NCBI RefSeq assembly: GCF_030849025.1
Contig: NZ_CP118224.1
Span: 2,501 to 66,500 of the forward strand
Source of the DNA: Oceanimonas pelagia
GTDB lineage: Bacteria; Pseudomonadota; Gammaproteobacteria; Enterobacterales; Aeromonadaceae
DNA length: 64,000 bases
Direction: 5' to 3'
Shown here: one piece after another, positions 35,942-43,817 of the stretch
Position numbering within the stretch: position 1 is the first letter of the stretch
How the letters are laid out: each line of letters starts with the position of its first letter
Notes under the pieces: model-generated
What the model was told of the DNA's origin: nothing
The model's input: only the letters and a program-made list of their open reading frames with translations
Database searches by the model: none
Translations under genes and position numbers: made by a program

Positions 35942-37231
35942 ATGAACGAGGTCAAGGATCTGGAAGGCTGGCTGATGCCCTGGCTCAACCAGTATGTGCC
36001 CCAGTTTGCCAAGCTGGCTTACACCGGCATTGCGCTGGGGTTGATTGTGATAATGTCTCTGGGCATTCACTTTGTGCTGCACCGGGTGGTGCTGCGCTGG
36101 GTTGAAGGCCGGACCCGCGGCACTCAGCGCATCTGGCGGCGGGCCTTTTTCGAGCGCAAGCTGTTTGGCCGGCTGGCGCTGACCCTGCAGGGCATCATCA
36201 TTTATATTCAGGCCGGGCTCTGGCTGGAAAGCGGCACGCTGCTGCTGCCCTCCATTCAGACCGCGGCCAATTTATGGATCCTGCTGTATGCCCTGCTGTC
36301 GCTCTATTCCCTGCTGGATGCCCTGCTCGATATTTTTCGCCAGCGTCCGGCCATGCGTGCCTTTCCGCTGCGGGGCATTTTTCAGAGCGTGAAACTGCTG
36401 GCCAGCATTTTTATTGGCCTGCTGATTGTTTCTACCCTTATCGGCAAGTCGCCGGTGATTTTGCTGAGCGGCCTGGGCGCCATGACGGCGGTGCTGATGC
36501 TGGTGTTCAAGGATCCCATTCTGGGCCTGGTGGCGGGCATTCAGCTCTCTGCCAACGACATGCTGGCGGTGGGCGACTGGCTGGAAATGGGCCGCTACGG
36601 TGCCGACGGCGAGGTGATTGACATTGGCCTGACCACGGTCAAGGTGCAAAACTGGGATCACACCATTACCACCATTCCTACCCATGCCCTGATCTCCGAC
36701 TCCTTCAAGAACTGGCGTGGCATGAGCGAGTCGGGTGGTCGGCGTATCAAGCGCAGCCTGCGACTCGATGCCACCAGCGTGCGCTTTCTTGACGAAGAGG
36801 ACATTCGCCGGCTGCAGAAGGCACACCTGCTCGATGGTTACCTCAGTGACAAGGTGCGGGAAATCAGCCGCCACAACAGTGAGCAGCCGGCCGACATGAG
36901 CTCGCTGGTCAATGGCCGGCGCCTGACCAATCTGGGTACCTTTCGGGCCTATCTGGCGGCCTTGCTGCGCCAGCACCCACATATTCATCAGCAGATGACC
37001 CTGATGGTGCGCCAGCTGGAGTCCGGCAGTGAGGGCATTCCCATTGAGATCTACGCCTTTACCAGCACCACCCGGTGGGCGGAGTACGAGAACATTCAGG
37101 CCGATATCTTTGATCATATCTTCGCCGTGCTGCCCGAGTTTGATCTGCGGTTGCACCAGAATCCTACCGGCTTTGATCTGCGCATGCTGGCGGGAGTGTC
37201 CGCGGCGGGGTCATACAAAAAAGTGGTATGA
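35942..37231 (+). CDS. Mechanosensitive channel of the YbdG (MscM) type
   Basis: 429 residues. Several N-terminal membrane helices are followed by the MscS pore helix and beta domain: [30 protein letters not shown], then [24 protein letters not shown]. The stretch [14 protein letters not shown], the insert with [10 protein letters not shown], and the C-terminus are those of E. coli YbdG, so it is assigned to that subfamily rather than to MscS. Protects against hypo-osmotic shock. Start at 35942 lacks a good SD; an in-frame ATG at 35918 is the alternative. Confidence 0.87.
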   Translation: MNEVKDLEGWLMPWLNQYVPQFAKLAYTGIALGLIVIMSLGIHFVLHRVVLRWVEGRTRGTQRIWRRAFFERKLFGRLALTLQGIIIYIQAGLWLESGTLLLPSIQTAANLWILLYALLSLYSLLDALLDIFRQRPAMRAFPLRGIFQSVKLLASIFIGLLIVSTLIGKSPVILLSGLGAMTAVLMLVFKDPILGLVAGIQLSANDMLAVGDWLEMGRYGADGEVIDIGLTTVKVQNWDHTITTIPTHALISDSFKNWRGMSESGGRRIKRSLRLDATSVRFLDEEDIRRLQKAHLLDGYLSDKVREISRHNSEQPADMSSLVNGRRLTNLGTFRAYLAALLRQHPHIHQQMTLMVRQLESGSEGIPIEIYAFTSTTRWAEYENIQADIFDHIFAVLPEFDLRLHQNPTGFDLRMLAGVSAAGSYKKVV

Positions 37232-37512
37232 ACAGGGCATTACCCCGCCCGGTTCCGGAGGCAGGTAACGGGCTGTGCGATGCCACGGCCCGGTTCTCAC
37301 CACCACGGCGACATGGCCAGGAAAGTGTCTATTTACCGGGCTGATGAAATATCAGCCGCCTTCTTAGGTCGCACGGTTATAACAGGGTCAGTGGACATGG
37401 GTTCTCGAATGGGTTCTTTCTAATTTTTATGAGTAAATACAGGCTCGTCCGGGTATTACCTGGGCTATATTAAGAATCGAATGAAACTGTGCTGATAAAA
37501 GGAGTAATATTC

Positions 37513-37566
37513 ATGTCCCAGGCAAGTTTCAAATGGGGTTTTCATCTTCGCCTTGTTGCGCGGTAA
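37513..37566 (+). CDS. Possible 17-residue leader peptide
   Basis: ATG to TAA encodes MSQASFKWGFHLRLVAR, preceded by AAAAGGAGT, a better ribosome-binding site than that of most genes here. It lies 250 bases upstream of the Fap-like operon. It may be a leader peptide, the remnant of a lost gene, or chance. No family recognised. Confidence 0.3.
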   Translation: MSQASFKWGFHLRLVAR

Positions 37567-37760
37567 TATAGACTCGAATGTTGCTTTTGTTGCAGTTTTA
37601 ATAATTTTTATTTTATTTTGTTGATCATTTCTATTTTATATTTCCATTCGGTTTTAATCCGCTCGCTTTTGCTACTTCGCTTAAAAAACTCTTCGCTAGT
37701 CTTAATGTCAGGGTTAACCAGAAAACCCTGAATTCGCCCGATGTGAAACGTTCTGATTAC

Positions 37761-37790
37761 ATGCGGTGGCGAGTTGGTAGACACACAAGC
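37761..37790 (+). other. tRNA-Leu-like 5' fragment
   Basis: GCGGTGGCGAGTTGGTAGAC resembles the start and D-arm of leucine tRNA genes (GGTGGCGnAATTGGTAGACGC). There is no anticodon stem, variable arm or T-loop after it, so it is not a tRNA gene. It could be a remnant left by integration at a tRNA-Leu gene, or chance. Confidence 0.3.
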
Positions 37791-37818
37791 AGACACAAAG
37801 CAAAAGAGGGATTTTACC

Positions 37819-38646
37819 ATGTCTATTAAAAACAAAACATTGGCGGTAATGATTGCTGCCGCACTGGGTATTTCATTCGGTGCATCGGCTGGTGACAGAG
37901 ACTGGCGAGGTGGTGGCGGTGGCGGCGGCTCGGAATGCTGCCGCGGCGGTACCGATAATACCAATGATGACGGTAATCAGGCAGTAGACAGATCAGCAGT
38001 ATATGATATCGATCTGGATTATAAGAAACTGACCAAGAATATTAATAAGGATATTCTGAATGGCTGGGACAACAGTGTCAGAATTAAGCTGGACACCAAG
38101 CTGAATTACCAGAAAAACTTTACCTTCCAGGGTGGGCATACTGGCGATACTGTATCGTTTTCTGCCGCAGGGTCTCATGCTGACTCCGGTGCTGCTAACC
38201 TGGGCTTTATGAAGCAAAAGGCTGATAATGATGCACTTGGCGTCGGGGTCGGCTTTGGTGCCGGTCTGGGAGCCGCCTCCAGTGAAGCCAACGGTGGTGA
38301 TACCAGTGGTCGTTTCCCCCCAGGCCTTGGCAACAAGCATCGTCGCCATGGTGGTCGTGAAGACGGTGGCAGTGATGTAGACAGCGGTGACGCCGGTGGT
38401 GCCGGCTACGGTGCCGGTTTGGGTGCCGGTGCCGGTATGGCCAAGCTGAAGGCAGCCCAGAATCTTGACCAGCAGGCGGCTTCCGCATCCTGGTCCAAGG
38501 CTTACTCTGTTTCCATGATCAAGTCTGGTGATAACAATATCGGTAATACCGGCCCGACTTACGGTATTAACGTTCAGCAGGGTATCTCTGGTCAGAGTGC
38601 CCTGGGTAACCAGAGCGTGAATGTTAACTCTAGTATGCAGTTCTAA
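37819..38646 (+). CDS. Secreted Gly/Asn-rich protein, candidate amyloid subunit
   Basis: 275 residues. A signal peptide (KNKTLAVMIAAALGISFGASA) is followed by a GGGGGGGS-E-CC-RGG stretch (about 32-45), a His/Arg/Gly-rich low-complexity middle (GNKHRRHGGREDGG) and a C-terminus of Asn/Gln/Ser/Gly-rich short units (SGDNNIGNTG, GINVQQGISGQSALGNQSVNVNSS). The composition and tail resemble FapB/FapC-type functional amyloids; sequence identity to a named protein cannot be claimed. First and largest secreted protein of the locus, with SD GAGGG. Low GC relative to neighbours. Confidence 0.6.
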   Translation: MSIKNKTLAVMIAAALGISFGASAGDRDWRGGGGGGGSECCRGGTDNTNDDGNQAVDRSAVYDIDLDYKKLTKNINKDILNGWDNSVRIKLDTKLNYQKNFTFQGGHTGDTVSFSAAGSHADSGAANLGFMKQKADNDALGVGVGFGAGLGAASSEANGGDTSGRFPPGLGNKHRRHGGREDGGSDVDSGDAGGAGYGAGLGAGAGMAKLKAAQNLDQQAASASWSKAYSVSMIKSGDNNIGNTGPTYGINVQQGISGQSALGNQSVNVNSSMQF

Positions 38647-38692
38647 ACTGATATGCCGGCTCCTCGGAGCCGGCTGGTTGCTGGAGGGAACC

Positions 38693-39007
38693 ATGAAAAG
38701 GATAATACTGCTGTCAGCAATACTGACCTTTCCTGTTCTGGCTGAAACTGACTTCGAAAAACTTTCCGTAATGGATGCAGCCGCCCTTGGCGACAGTCGG
38801 GGCATGTTTTTCGATAACCACGAGCAGGATAATACTACAGTACAGGCTGGGGTTGCAGGTGATGTAACCAATAGTATCACGGGGCGTAATAACATTTCAC
38901 CGGGAGCATTTCAGGGTGCCAATGGTATTATGCTAATCAATCTGACCAGCGGCAACTCAAATGTCACCAATATGAGTGCTTCGGTTAACGTGATTATGGC
39001 CAAGTGA
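38693..39007 (+). CDS. Small secreted protein, candidate minor amyloid subunit
   Basis: 104 residues. Signal peptide KRIILLSAILTFPVLA, then LSVMDAAALGDSRGMFF, which lines up with the ELAEYRGGF of the protein at 39711, then an Asn/Ser/Gly-rich tail (SITGRNNISPG, NLTSGNSNVTNMSASVNV) with alternating polar and hydrophobic residues as in amyloid repeat units. SD GGAGG. Its stop overlaps the vicinity of the next start (2-base gap), so it is cotranslated with the C39-like gene. FapB-like in place and size range, not proven. Confidence 0.55.
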   Translation: MKRIILLSAILTFPVLAETDFEKLSVMDAAALGDSRGMFFDNHEQDNTTVQAGVAGDVTNSITGRNNISPGAFQGANGIMLINLTSGNSNVTNMSASVNVIMAK

Positions 39008-39009
39008 CT

Positions 39010-39687
39010 ATGACTAAAAAAATACTAATATTAATGGCTCTGTTTCCGGCGGTCAGTTTTGCACTGAATCTTCCGGGGGCAGGAGGTGCCAGATTAAGGG
39101 TTCCTGTTCAGAGCTTTGCAGAGATAAAGTTTGGAGAGGTGGTGAAGCAGCAATACGACTTCAGTTGTGGCTCTGCGGCATTGGCCTCTCTGCTTTCTCA
39201 TCATTATGCGATGAGTGTTTCTGAAGAGGAAGTGTTCGAAGATATGTTCAGATTCGGCGATAAGGAGAAGATCGAGAAGTTTGGTTTTTCAATGTTGGAC
39301 ATGAAGCGTTTTCTTTCCCGTCGGGGGCTTTCATCCGAAGGTTACCGAATGACAAGGGAGGATATCACCAGCCTGGGCCTGCCGGCCATCGCGTTGGTTA
39401 ATTATGATGGTTATAACCACTTTGTTGTTATAAAGGGAATATCCAATGACAAGGTTTTAATCGGTGACCCTTCTCTTGGATTGCATATTACCGATGCTGA
39501 AAGTTTTGATAAGAGCAGCAATGGCGTGTTTCTTGTTATCAAGGACAAGGTTGAGCTGGCTCGTGCCGGTTTCAACAAAAAGGAAAACTGGGAGCACTCT
39601 GCACCCAATGCTCCCACCAGCATGGCGTTACGTCAACGGTTGCCTCACCTCACGGAGTTGATGCTGCCGGCAGATAAGCTCTATTAA
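39010..39687 (+). CDS. C39 peptidase-like protein (FapD-like)
   Basis: 225 residues with a signal peptide (LILMALFPAVSFA). The papain-like C39 core carries catalytic Cys in QYDFSCGSAALASLL (near residue 56), His in YNHFVVIKG (about 138) and an Asp in GDPSLG. C39 domains cleave after double-glycine leaders, and FapD of Pseudomonas, needed for amyloid secretion, is of this type. It lies between small secreted proteins and before a FapF-like pore gene, so a role in processing or exporting them is likely. Confidence 0.75.
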   Translation: MTKKILILMALFPAVSFALNLPGAGGARLRVPVQSFAEIKFGEVVKQQYDFSCGSAALASLLSHHYAMSVSEEEVFEDMFRFGDKEKIEKFGFSMLDMKRFLSRRGLSSEGYRMTREDITSLGLPAIALVNYDGYNHFVVIKGISNDKVLIGDPSLGLHITDAESFDKSSNGVFLVIKDKVELARAGFNKKENWEHSAPNAPTSMALRQRLPHLTELMLPADKLY

Positions 39688-39710
39688 GGCTTTTTAGCAA
39701 GGAGAATATC

Positions 39711-40154
39711 ATGAAATGGCTAGTGGTTTTTGCTTTACTGCCAGTAATAGCCTTTTCCAGACCTCAATATGACAGTTTTAACGGTGTTGCTGTTGTGCCC
39801 GAAAATGAACTTGCTGAGTATAGAGGAGGCTTCCTGCTGCCAGGAATTAATTATTCAATAGGTCTCAAGATGGAGGCTCTGGTTAATAACAAGACGGTGT
39901 TTTTTAGTAATGTTTTCGATGTCAATAATAATCGGCTGGTGCTTCCCGCGGTAACGGGTTTGCCAAGTGGCATGAGGGTGGACGCGCTTGAAGGTGATGG
40001 CCAGCTGGGCTACATCATCAGGAACTCGACCAATGGCAATCGGATTGATGTGAAGCTGGATATCAATGTAGTGACGCCACGTTCGGTAGAAAGCTATCGG
40101 TTTAATCAGGGAGTTACAAGGATGCTGGATGCTGCCCGCGTACATGGATACTAG
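39711..40154 (+). CDS. Secreted protein with double-glycine-like site
   Basis: 147 residues. Signal peptide WLVVFALLPVIAFS, then PENELAEYRGGFLLPG: Glu(-8), Leu(-7) and Gly-Gly(-2,-1) fit the ELxxxxGG leader pattern cut by C39 peptidases. The rest is beta-prone (GINYSIGLKMEAL, RNSTNGNRIDVKLDINVV). It may be processed by the neighbouring C39-like protein. Possibly in the FapE position. Good SD (AAGGAGA). Last gene before a terminator. Confidence 0.6.
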   Translation: MKWLVVFALLPVIAFSRPQYDSFNGVAVVPENELAEYRGGFLLPGINYSIGLKMEALVNNKTVFFSNVFDVNNNRLVLPAVTGLPSGMRVDALEGDGQLGYIIRNSTNGNRIDVKLDINVVTPRSVESYRFNQGVTRMLDAARVHGY

Positions 40155-40178
40155 AAATCATACCTGTATTTTAATATC

Positions 40179-40214
40179 CCCCGTTATAACTTTTCAGCTA
40201 TAACGGGGTGTTTT
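40179..40214 (+). terminator. Terminator of the small-protein operon
   Basis: CCCCGTTATA / TATAACGGGG perfect 10-bp stem with a 10-base loop, then TGTTTTATT. Separates the secreted genes from the regulator. 40215-40482 carries no convincing gene. Confidence 0.8.
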
Positions 40215-40482
40215 ATTAGAGGATGCGCTTATATATAACATTCCCTTCGTGTTGCCATATCAAGCTCCATTTGTATCTTTTCATGGCCTTAAAAATAAAC
40301 CTTTCATCTGAAAGCAGCAGGTTGTAATCAGGCTTGTCTGTAGGTTTCAAACAGGCTTGATCAATTTTTTTATCTTTTCTATCAGCCGGTTGTCTGTTTT
40401 TTGTGAGGCCTTGAATTGTACGCCGGGAAACTGTCCTATATTCATAGTCATTGTCAGGTTTGAGTGTACAAGGAGGTACAAG

Positions 40483-41721
40483 ATGGCTCTGGACAGGGAG
40501 GTTCTGATACTGCAGCCCGTTTCCGAGCGATCTGGTACGCGTATATGGGATTGCCAGCGATCCGACTGGAGTATTATCAGGCACAGTAACCTGGACACGG
40601 CCGGTGCCTATCTGACTTCCTCAGGAACCTCGGTGGCCATTCTGGACTGCCGGGGAATTGAATCCCCAGGCCAAAAACTCAAGCGCTGGATGGACGGACA
40701 CCAGGGTGTTTACTGGGTGGCCATCTTGTCGCCAAATCAATTGCTGAAGGAAGAATGGCAGCTATTTGTTGCCACCTATTGTTATGATTATCACACATCA
40801 CCGGTGATAGACAATATGCTGGCCATTACCCTGGGCAGGGCGTATGGCATGTCGAGAATTAAAGGAAGCCTGAGCTTAACCTTTGAAAAACAGGGGCTGA
40901 TTGGCAACCACGAAGATTTCCAGAACGTGTTGATCTTCCTTCAGTCCTTTCGGGGTCATTGTCTGACGCTGGTGGGTGAGAGAGGGGTGGGCAAGGAGTT
41001 GATAGCCCGGTGCCTGGCAGACATCAAAGGGTGTTGCTTTATATGTGTGGATGCGGCAAAGGACAGCAATAGCGAGTTTCTTTCCGATCTGTGCGATGCG
41101 CCGAACTGCAAGTCGAGCGATGGTATCTGCCTGTATCTTTTTAATGCCGATGAGGCATCGGACAGCATGCAGCATCTTATTGCATCACAAAGTTATTCCG
41201 AACACTTCCTGGTTATTTATGGCTTTGGCAAGCCCATTGACGCAGTTGATGATAAATCAAGGTGGAATCCGGGCTTCCTCGTTGCACTAAAGAGTAACCT
41301 TATCAAGGTACCACCACTGAGGGAAAGGGGGAAAGACAAACTTCTTATTGCAAAGCACTATCTTCAAAAAATAGGCAGGGAGAGGGGTAAGTTCATGTCT
41401 GGTTTTACCTCTCAGGCGGAAGAAGCCATTGAAAGATATCATTGGCCAGGTAATGTCGATGAGTTGATTGAGCGGGTCAGAGCCGGGGTTGAACATTGTC
41501 ACTCCGAGCATCTTTCGGCAGAAGTGATGGGCATGGCTAAACTGATAAGGGTAAAGGAGAGCGACTTCAGTTTACGCCGGGCCAGAGAGGAGGCGGATGC
41601 CCTTGCCATTGAAAGAGTGCTCGAACTGGTTTCTGGTAGTACTGGTAAAGCGGCAGAGCTGTTATGTATTTCCAGAGCGTCATTGCATCGTTTAATTGCT
41701 AGATATGGAATCAGGAGATAA
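40483..41721 (+). CDS. VpsR-like regulator with degenerate sigma54-activator domain
   Basis: 412 residues. The N-terminal receiver-like domain (SVAILDCRG, VYWVAILSPNQL, FVATYCYDYHTSPV) follows the pattern of Vibrio VpsR, a c-di-GMP-responsive regulator. The AAA+ domain keeps Walker A (GERGVGKE, near residue 168) and WPGNVDELIERV, but the segment with GAFTGA and the usual Walker B (LFLDE) is replaced, so it should not open sigma54 promoters. C-terminal Fis-type HTH (GKAAELLCISRASLHRLI). SD AAGGAGG is excellent. Probably controls this locus. Confidence 0.78.
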   Translation: MALDREVLILQPVSERSGTRIWDCQRSDWSIIRHSNLDTAGAYLTSSGTSVAILDCRGIESPGQKLKRWMDGHQGVYWVAILSPNQLLKEEWQLFVATYCYDYHTSPVIDNMLAITLGRAYGMSRIKGSLSLTFEKQGLIGNHEDFQNVLIFLQSFRGHCLTLVGERGVGKELIARCLADIKGCCFICVDAAKDSNSEFLSDLCDAPNCKSSDGICLYLFNADEASDSMQHLIASQSYSEHFLVIYGFGKPIDAVDDKSRWNPGFLVALKSNLIKVPPLRERGKDKLLIAKHYLQKIGRERGKFMSGFTSQAEEAIERYHWPGNVDELIERVRAGVEHCHSEHLSAEVMGMAKLIRVKESDFSLRRAREEADALAIERVLELVSGSTGKAAELLCISRASLHRLIARYGIRR

Positions 41722-41723
41722 CG

Positions 41724-42710
41724 ATGAAAAAAAGGATATTTTTCGCCGGCTTGCTGTTAACCACCGTCAGCGTCGCCCATGCTCAGGACAAGCAAGTGGT
41801 CGATGCCATTGCCAGCTCCCTGAATACCACCGGCTTATTGACGCCCAAGGGGCAGCTTGAAGTAGAACCCTCTTTTAGCTATGCCCAGAACTCATCAACC
41901 CGAGTTTCTATTCTTGGTTACAGTGTGCTGCCGGCTATTGTTGTTGGTTTGATACAGGCAGAAGATCAGGATTTGGCTACCTTTACTTGGGGGTTAGGAG
42001 CCAGGTATGGTCTGACAGACAGAGTAGATATTGAACTCAGGGTGCCATGGGTTTATCGTTATGACAGCTATCGGTTTAGAGATCCCAATGAACCGACCTC
42101 TGGCTCAAGAACCTTTACTTCTAACGGAGGGGCGCTCGGCGACGTTGAAGCAGCCGTTCGTTATCAATTTAATCTTGAATCAGCACCCTTTTGGATTGGT
42201 GGGATTAGATTGAAGTCTGATACCGGACGCTCTCCTTTTGATGAAGAGTTGAATAGTATAGGTTATTTTAAACGCCCCCCAACTGGTAGTGGTAGCTGGT
42301 CTGTAGAACCGAGCATGACATTGATTTATCCTACAGATCCGGCTGTTCTCTTCGGAACGGCAGGGTATACCTATAATTTCGAAACGACAGCTGATAGAGA
42401 TCTTAATGGAGATGATCAAACCGGTGACAAGGTCAAACTGGGTGATAGCATTTTTCTTGGGATGGGAATGGGTTTTGCAGTAAATAACAGGTTGTCATAC
42501 AGTTTGGGCATAAACCATAGAACCGTACTAAAGTCTAAAATAAATGGTCGTAATGCCCCCAATAGCAAGATGTTGCAGCTTGACAGCCTGAGCGTTGGTT
42601 TTTCATTGATTTTGACTGAAAAAACGACGCTTAACATGAACCTGCAGGCCGGCCTGACAGAGGATGCGCCCGATGTACAGGTAAACTTCAGTCTGCCAAT
42701 CACCTTTTAA
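41724..42710 (+). CDS. FapF-like outer-membrane beta-barrel protein
   Basis: 328 residues. Signal peptide KKRIFFAGLLLTTVSVAHA; then TGLLTPKGQLEVEPSFSYAQNSSTRV, the hallmark opening of FapF-type amyloid-export pores (TPxGxLxxEPSxxYxxS). The remainder has alternating beta strands and ends in FSLPITF with a terminal Phe, as required for barrel assembly. FapF itself has a longer N-terminal coiled coil, which is not seen here. Two bases after the regulator stop, so the two are cotranscribed. Confidence 0.75.
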   Translation: MKKRIFFAGLLLTTVSVAHAQDKQVVDAIASSLNTTGLLTPKGQLEVEPSFSYAQNSSTRVSILGYSVLPAIVVGLIQAEDQDLATFTWGLGARYGLTDRVDIELRVPWVYRYDSYRFRDPNEPTSGSRTFTSNGGALGDVEAAVRYQFNLESAPFWIGGIRLKSDTGRSPFDEELNSIGYFKRPPTGSGSWSVEPSMTLIYPTDPAVLFGTAGYTYNFETTADRDLNGDDQTGDKVKLGDSIFLGMGMGFAVNNRLSYSLGINHRTVLKSKINGRNAPNSKMLQLDSLSVGFSLILTEKTTLNMNLQAGLTEDAPDVQVNFSLPITF

Positions 42711-42727
42711 ACAAATAACCCTCTCTG

Positions 42728-42752
42728 AAAAGGGCCGTATTGCGGCCCTTTT
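42728..42752. terminator. Bidirectional terminator, FapF-like gene / tsdA
   Basis: AAAAGGGCCG-TATTG-CGGCCCTTTT, a perfect 10-bp stem between convergent genes. Confidence 0.88.
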
Positions 42753-42766
42753 GTGTTCTGGGTAAT

Positions 42767-43816
42767 TTACGGCTTGTTCGGATGGTTGGGGTAGCTGGCG
42801 GTGCCCAGCACGCTGCCGTTCACTTCCTTGCCGTACTGGCTGTAGCCGCCGTGAAATTTCTCTACGGTTTCTTCCAGTGAGCCGTGGTTGCGCGGATCCT
42901 GCGGGCGCTCGTGGGTGTCGAGGAACATGGCCACGTCCCAGGCCTGCTGCTCGGTGAGTTTTTCCGGCTGGCCCAGAGGCATGTTCTGGTGAATGAAGTA
43001 GGCGGCGGTATTCACCCGTTGCATGCCGGCGCCCCAGTTGTAGGTGTCCGGGCCCCACAGCGGCGGAAACACGTAACGGTTGTTGACCTTCTGGCCCTCT
43101 CCATTGGCACCGTGGCACACCGCACACTCCTGCTTATACACCTGTTTGCCACGAGCGATATCGGGGGCCTGTTCCGGCTCGGGCAGCTTGGGATAGCCGC
43201 GGCCCGGAGTCTTGAAGTCGGCGCTGCCGCCGGCATTCAGATAGCCTTGAGTAAAGGGAAAATCGTCACGTTTGCCGCCCTTGAGCAGATCTTCATCGCC
43301 GGGAATGGCCATCTCGGCCGGATTGAACTGCTCGCCGGTGAGGGTGCCTTGGGCCAGCCAGTAGGCATAGGCAGACAGATCCACCAGTACCGGGCTCATG
43401 TGTTCCGGCGGGGTCCCGTTCATGGAATACAGAAAGCAGCCCTGAATGCGCTCTTCATAGCTGTTGATACGGTTGTTCTTTTTGCGGTAGGCCGGATAGC
43501 TCATGTAAGCAGCCCACAGCGGTGCGGCGTTTTCCTTTTTGCCGCCGTCCATGTGGCAGTTCACGCAGTTCAGGCCATTGCCCACAAACTCCGGCGCCAG
43601 TGCCTGGGTATTCACGAAATAGTTGTAACCGCGAATGATTTTTTCGCCGAACTCGCCTTCGGGCAGCTTGTCCCAGCCCGGCGGTGCGGGGTAGTCGCCG
43701 GTGGCCCTGCCGACCGGCAGTTCTTCCTGAATGGCCAGTTTGGCGGTGTCCACGGCATGAGCCGCGGTGATGCCGGCCAGTGACAGGCCCAGCATAATGG
43801 CAGAGATTCTGATCAT
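42767..43816 (-). CDS. tsdA: Thiosulfate dehydrogenase TsdA (dihaem cytochrome c)
   Basis: Periplasmic enzyme that oxidises two thiosulfates to tetrathionate, and in some bacteria works in reverse as a tetrathionate reductase. Signal peptide; haem sites CVNCH (about residue 95) and CAVCH (near 235); the Cys of GCFLYSMNG matches the unusual His/Cys haem ligand of TsdA. 349 residues, larger than A. vinosum TsdA through the insert around 140-200. GGGAGG SD lies before 43816. 1-base gap after tsdB. Confidence 0.87.
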   Translation of the reverse strand: MIRISAIMLGLSLAGITAAHAVDTAKLAIQEELPVGRATGDYPAPPGWDKLPEGEFGEKIIRGYNYFVNTQALAPEFVGNGLNCVNCHMDGGKKENAAPLWAAYMSYPAYRKKNNRINSYEERIQGCFLYSMNGTPPEHMSPVLVDLSAYAYWLAQGTLTGEQFNPAEMAIPGDEDLLKGGKRDDFPFTQGYLNAGGSADFKTPGRGYPKLPEPEQAPDIARGKQVYKQECAVCHGANGEGQKVNNRYVFPPLWGPDTYNWGAGMQRVNTAAYFIHQNMPLGQPEKLTEQQAWDVAMFLDTHERPQDPRNHGSLEETVEKFHGGYSQYGKEVNGSVLGTASYPNHPNKP

Positions 43817-43817
43817 G

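Larger units (their letters stand above)
37232..37818 (+). promoter_or_regulatory. 587-base upstream region of the Fap-like locus
   Basis: Long non-coding region that changes from GC-rich to AT-rich at about 37400. It contains a 17-codon ORF with a strong SD (37513) and a piece resembling the 5' half of tRNA-Leu (37761). The AT-rich stretch 37590-37640 (many TTTTA/TTTAT runs) is a likely promoter zone. I found no convincing sigma54 -24/-12 element (GG and GC at the right spacing). Confidence 0.5.

Noticed and set aside
37761-37790. A complete tRNA-Leu gene
   Set aside because: Only the 5' half-like piece is present; no anticodon arm, T-loop or acceptor pairing.
37232-37818. Sigma54 promoter for the Fap-like operon
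   Set aside because: The best candidate (TGTTGC..TTGCA near 37577) lacks the GG of the -24 element; the regulator also lacks GAFTGA.
40216-40584. 122-codon minus-strand ORF between the terminator and the regulator
   Set aside because: No SD, no recognisable domain, and it runs over the start of the regulator gene.
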